Below, piece by piece: positions 60,867 to 64,000 of a DNA stretch of 64,000 bases. The DNA comes from Billgrantia desiderata. GTDB lineage: Bacteria > Pseudomonadota > Gammaproteobacteria > Pseudomonadales > Halomonadaceae. The notes beneath the pieces are model-generated. The model had not been told where the DNA came from and ran no database searches. It saw only the letters and a list, made by a program, of their open reading frames with translations. The position numbers were made by a program, and so were the translations under genes. Location: positions 1 to 64,000 of the forward strand of contig JAAQTN010000019.1 of assembly GCA_011742915.1 (NCBI GenBank). Direction: 5' to 3'. Position 1 is the first letter of the stretch. Each line of letters opens with the position of its first letter.

Positions 60867-61469
60867 TCATTTATGGCAAAAATAGACCTTGGCAGGGGGG
60901 ATGTTGATCGGCTCGAAGGTGCTTTCCACTCGCGAGAAGATCTGGCGCAGGTCGGAAGAGACCTTGGGGGAGAACTGATAGATCAGCATGGACCCCCCGG
61001 CGGCCAGTGCTTTCTGGCTCTGCTGAAGGATTCGCTCGCGGCAGTCGGCCGGCATGGTACTGAAGGGCAGGCCGGCGACCACGTAGTCGGCTGCCGGCAG
61101 GCCAAGGCGCTCGAGTTCCTCCTCGATGTTTTCTGCGGAGCCGGCAATCACCTTGAGACGAGGGTCGGTCATGGAGCGGTTCAGGAAGTCGACGAAATCG
61201 TCGTTGGTCTCGATGACCACCAGCGTTGCGTCGGGGTGCAAGCGACCCAGGATCTCGTGGGTGATGGTGCCCACGCCGGGCCCGTATTCGACGATCACAC
61301 GTGCTCGTTCCCAGTCCACGGGCTCCAGCAGCCGGCGAATGAGGAAGGATGAGCTGGGTATGATGGAACCCAGCATGCGGGGGTGCTTGAAGAAATTGCG
61401 TGCAAAGAGTGTCAGTTGGGCTCGTCGTTCAGGGCCTGCCACGACCGGGGGTCGCTCTTGAACCGCCAT
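60867..61469 (-). CDS. PmtA-like SAM-dependent methyltransferase (phospholipid N-methyltransferase family)
   Basis: This 200-residue class I methyltransferase has a SAM motif, VEYGPGVGTITHEIL, and a following acidic strand, LVVIETNDDF. The N-terminal segment LFARNFFKHPRMLGSIIPSS is typical of PmtA-type and KsgA-related enzymes that methylate phosphatidylethanolamine or similar lipids. The start at 61469 places AGGAGG eight bases upstream; ATG 61475 is too close to it. Lipid specificity is inferred only. Confidence 0.82.
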   Translation of the reverse strand: MAVQERPPVVAGPERRAQLTLFARNFFKHPRMLGSIIPSSSFLIRRLLEPVDWERARVIVEYGPGVGTITHEILGRLHPDATLVVIETNDDFVDFLNRSMTDPRLKVIAGSAENIEEELERLGLPAADYVVAGLPFSTMPADCRERILQQSQKALAAGGSMLIYQFSPKVSSDLRQIFSRVESTFEPINIPPAKVYFCHK

Positions 61470-61631
61470 GGGCATTACCTCCTTCAGTTGTAGCTGAACA
61501 TGCCTCCACTCTAGGCCAGCCTAGGTCTGCATGAAAGGGCGGGCTTGTCCGGGGGCTCAACCAAACGTCTGAACGGGAGGGAGCCTTGCGTGCTGCGTTG
61601 AATTACGGCTAAAGAAGGATGTGGAATATAC

Positions 61632-61660
61632 TTGACGATGTTCTTGGCGATGTTTAGCTT
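61632..61660 (+). promoter_or_regulatory. possible promoter of the polyamine-type ABC operon
   Basis: TTGACG (61632-61637), 17 bp and TAGCTT (61655-61660), 66 bp before the first ATG. A short direct repeat CGATGTT lies within the spacer. Confidence 0.4.
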
Positions 61661-61725
61661 GAATGTTGAAACTTTCAGTGAACGTCTTGCATTATTCTTG
61701 ACGTCTGCACCCCTCTGAAATCGCC

Positions 61726-62856
61726 ATGGGTGAAACGATGCCTCACGACAAGACCAACGAATCGCACCCTCATCCGCCGCCCTTGATTACCTTCACAGGC
61801 GTCCAGAAGACCTACGATGGCGAGCATCTGGTGGTCAAGGATCTCAACCTGACGATTCGCCAAGGGGAGTTCGTCACGTTGCTGGGGCCCTCCGGCTCCG
61901 GCAAGACCACCTGCCTGATGATGCTGGCCGGCTTCGAGGTGCCGACCAGTGGCGACATCTTCCTGCGCGACCAGCGGCTCAACAGCGTGCCGCCCCACAA
62001 GCGCAACTTCGGCATGGTGTTCCAGAACTATGCCCTGTTTCCCCACATGACGGTAGAGGAGAACATCCGCTACCCGCTCAAGACGCGCCGCATGCCGGCC
62101 GCCGAGGCCGACCGCAAGGTGGCCCACATCCTCGACATGATCCAGCTGCGCGACTTTGCCAGGCGCCGGCCCACCCAGCTCTCCGGCGGCCAGCAGCAGC
62201 GCGTGGCGCTGGCCCGCTCGCTGGTCTTCGAGCCGCAGCTGGTGCTGATGGACGAGCCGCTGGGAGCGCTGGACAAGCAGCTGCGCGAGCAGATGCAGCT
62301 GGAGATCAAACACCTCCATGAGCGGCTCGGGCTCACCGTGGTCTTCGTCACCCACGACCAGAGCGAAGCGCTGACCATGTCGGACCGCGTGGCGGTGTTC
62401 AACGATGGCGTCATTCAGCAGATCGACTCGCCGTCCAATCTCTACGAGCACCCGGCCAATGCCTTCGTCGCTCAGTTCATCGGCGAGAACAACACCCTGG
62501 CAGGTCGCATTCAGTCGGTGGAAGGGCGCCACTGCCGGGTCAGCTTCGGCGACGGCTTCAGCACCGGGGCGCTGATCGGCACGGGGCTTGCGGTAGGCGA
62601 TGCCACGCGGCTGTCGATTCGTCCCGAGCGGGTCAAGCTCAACGGCTCCGCTCAGGGCCTGCCCAATCGGCTCCAGGCCCGCATCCGCGAGTTCATCTAC
62701 CTGGGCGACCACCTGCGAGTTCGCTGCGAGCTGGCCGGCAACGACGAATTCATGGCGCGGGTCCCGGTGGACGACTTCGAAAGCAGCATGCAGCCGGGCG
62801 ATGTGATCGAACTCGGCTGGCGAGACGAGGACGTGCGCGCACTCGACGCCTCCTGA
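61726..62856 (+). CDS. ABC transporter ATPase, spermidine/putrescine type
   Basis: This 376-residue PotA-like ATPase has Walker A GPSGSGKTT, Q-loop FQNYALFPHM, signature LSGGQQQR, Walker B LVLMDEPLGALD and H-loop VTHDQSEA. The C-terminal OB domain (LSIRPERVKLNG onward) is complete. The first ATG at 61726 lacks a clear ribosome site; ATG 61738, with GGTGA upstream, is an alternative. The binding protein follows after 52 bp, and permeases are expected beyond the right edge. Confidence 0.9.
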   Translation: MGETMPHDKTNESHPHPPPLITFTGVQKTYDGEHLVVKDLNLTIRQGEFVTLLGPSGSGKTTCLMMLAGFEVPTSGDIFLRDQRLNSVPPHKRNFGMVFQNYALFPHMTVEENIRYPLKTRRMPAAEADRKVAHILDMIQLRDFARRRPTQLSGGQQQRVALARSLVFEPQLVLMDEPLGALDKQLREQMQLEIKHLHERLGLTVVFVTHDQSEALTMSDRVAVFNDGVIQQIDSPSNLYEHPANAFVAQFIGENNTLAGRIQSVEGRHCRVSFGDGFSTGALIGTGLAVGDATRLSIRPERVKLNGSAQGLPNRLQARIREFIYLGDHLRVRCELAGNDEFMARVPVDDFESSMQPGDVIELGWRDEDVRALDAS

Positions 62857-62908
62857 TCCACAACAACGCAATAATTCAATAACAAAGGCCTTTGGCCGGG
62901 AGATAGAC

Positions 62909-63970
62909 ATGACTCAACAGCGCTTCCCACTGTCCCGCATCAGCCGCGGCATCGCCCTCGGCGGCCTGGTCAGCCTCGGTCTGGCGGTCTCCGCCAGCGC
63001 TCAGGCATTGACCGTGATCTCCTTCGGCGGCGCCTCCGGCGAAGCCATGCAGAACGCCTACTACGGGCCCTTTAGCGAGGAGACGGGCATTCGCCTGACG
63101 CCGGGAGATTACAACGGCGAGCTGTCGCGCATCCGCGCCATGGTGGAAACTGGCAACGTCAGCTGGGATCTGGTGGAAATGGAGTCTCCCGAGCTGGTAC
63201 GCGGCTGCTTCGAAGGTCTGTTCGAGCCCATCGACTGGCAGCGCCTGGGGCTGGGCAGCGTGCTGATCGATGCAGCCTTCGACGAATGCGGCGTGGGCAC
63301 CTTCGTGTGGTCGACGGTGCTGGCCTACAACGCCGATGCGCTGGACGGCGCACCGACCTCCTGGGCCGACTTCTGGGACGTCGAGCAGTTCCCCGGCACC
63401 CGCGGGCTGCGCCGTGGTGCCAAATACACCCTGGAGTTCGCGCTGATGGCCGACGGCGTGGCCGCCGATGAGGTCTACGACGTGCTGCGCACGGACGAGG
63501 GGGTCGACCGTGCCTTCGCCAAGCTCGACGAGATCAAGGACCACATCCAGTGGTGGGAAGCCGGCGCTCAGCCGCCGCAGTGGCTGGTATCCGGCGACGT
63601 GGCGATGACTTCCGCCTACAACGGTCGCATCGCCGCGGCTCAGGAAGAGGGCAGCAACCTCGAGATCGTGTGGAACGAGAGCATCTACGACCTCGATTAC
63701 TGGGCCATCGTCGCCGGCAGTGAGCACGTCGACGAGGCCTATGCCTTCATCGAGTTTGCCAGCCAGCCCGAGACTCAGGCGGCTTACTCCAGCCAGATTC
63801 CCTACGGTCCGGTGCACCCGGAAGCCATCGCCCAACTGGACGAGGCTCAGGCGCGACGCATGCCCACCTACGAAGAGAACATGGTGGGGGCGCTGGCCAT
63901 CGATACCAGCTTCTGGGTCGATCATGGCGAAGAACTGGAGCAACGCTTCAGCGCCTGGGCGGCCCGCTGA
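62909..63970 (+). CDS. ABC transporter binding protein, spermidine/putrescine type (PotD/PotF-like)
   Basis: This 353-residue periplasmic protein has a signal peptide (GIALGGLVSLGLAVSASAQA). The mature start LTVISFGGASGEAMQNAYYGPF and VSWDLVEMESPEL are typical of PotD-related proteins. The family also covers opines, amino-sugars and other cationic or small organic solutes, so polyamine specificity is only likely. It is complete, and only about 30 bp of the window follow. Confidence 0.87.
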   Translation: MTQQRFPLSRISRGIALGGLVSLGLAVSASAQALTVISFGGASGEAMQNAYYGPFSEETGIRLTPGDYNGELSRIRAMVETGNVSWDLVEMESPELVRGCFEGLFEPIDWQRLGLGSVLIDAAFDECGVGTFVWSTVLAYNADALDGAPTSWADFWDVEQFPGTRGLRRGAKYTLEFALMADGVAADEVYDVLRTDEGVDRAFAKLDEIKDHIQWWEAGAQPPQWLVSGDVAMTSAYNGRIAAAQEEGSNLEIVWNESIYDLDYWAIVAGSEHVDEAYAFIEFASQPETQAAYSSQIPYGPVHPEAIAQLDEAQARRMPTYEENMVGALAIDTSFWVDHGEELEQRFSAWAAR

Positions 63971-64000
63971 GGGACGTCGAGCGGCGGCGGCCTCGGAGTC

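Overview
The window looks like a chromosomal stretch of a GC-rich gammaproteobacterium. A Halomonas-type member of the Halomonadaceae is my best guess, from the gene repertoire (LamB-type porin, KatG, several sugar and polyamine-type ABC importers, LacI and ROK regulators), the dense GC-rich coding and the short operons. This is inference, because there is no rRNA or marker gene in the window. I see no tRNA, rRNA, CRISPR array, insertion sequence or prophage.

Positions 1-23700 form a pentose and oligosaccharide catabolic region. It opens with a cut alpha-ketoglutarate semialdehyde dehydrogenase gene and a ROK-family repressor, both on the minus strand. On the plus strand follow a Caulobacter XylB-like sugar dehydrogenase, a CUT1 ABC importer, a cytoplasmic GH43 beta-xylosidase, a mutarotase, a LamB-like porin and an MFS sugar transporter. 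A second operon starts with a close paralogue of the dehydrogenase and adds a CUT2 ABC importer, a TIM-barrel isomerase/epimerase and a Gfo/Idh/MocA oxidoreductase. XylD-type xylonate dehydratase and SMP-30 lactonase genes follow. Together they suggest oxidative (Weimberg-type) D-xylose breakdown to alpha-ketoglutarate. The 2-keto-3-deoxyxylonate dehydratase step is not in the window. Four 29-bp sites of the form CCACTWAGT-N11-ACTWAGTGG lie before the semialdehyde dehydrogenase, both sugar dehydrogenases and the porin, and look like one ROK regulon.

Positions 22500-30000 hold stand-alone genes: an old-yellow-enzyme reductase, an ArgE-type deacetylase, catalase-peroxidase KatG, and an MHYT-PAS-GGDEF-EAL protein whose GGDEF site is degenerate.

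Positions 30061-40416 look like an accessory defence block: hsdR, then fic-hsdM-hsdS-SWIM zinc-finger protein-small membrane protein, joined by 4-bp ATGA overlaps. Two 25-bp palindromic operators precede fic, and an orphan YefM-like antitoxin gene overlaps the last gene convergently.

Positions 40500-53700 are core-like genes: an alpha/beta hydrolase, a YCII protein, SbcCD, endonuclease V, a DUF1415 protein, an aldo/keto reductase, an OsmC-type peroxidase, an amidoligase/glutamine-amidotransferase pair and a large MscS channel. Positions 53870-56943 hold a ThuA-like gene, a Gfo/Idh/MocA gene and a LacI regulator, preceded by two perfect GTAAACGTTTAC operators. The rest contains an unknown 513-residue membrane protein, a CBS-BON protein, a class V aminotransferase, a PmtA-like methyltransferase, and the start of a polyamine-type ABC importer operon that runs off the right edge.
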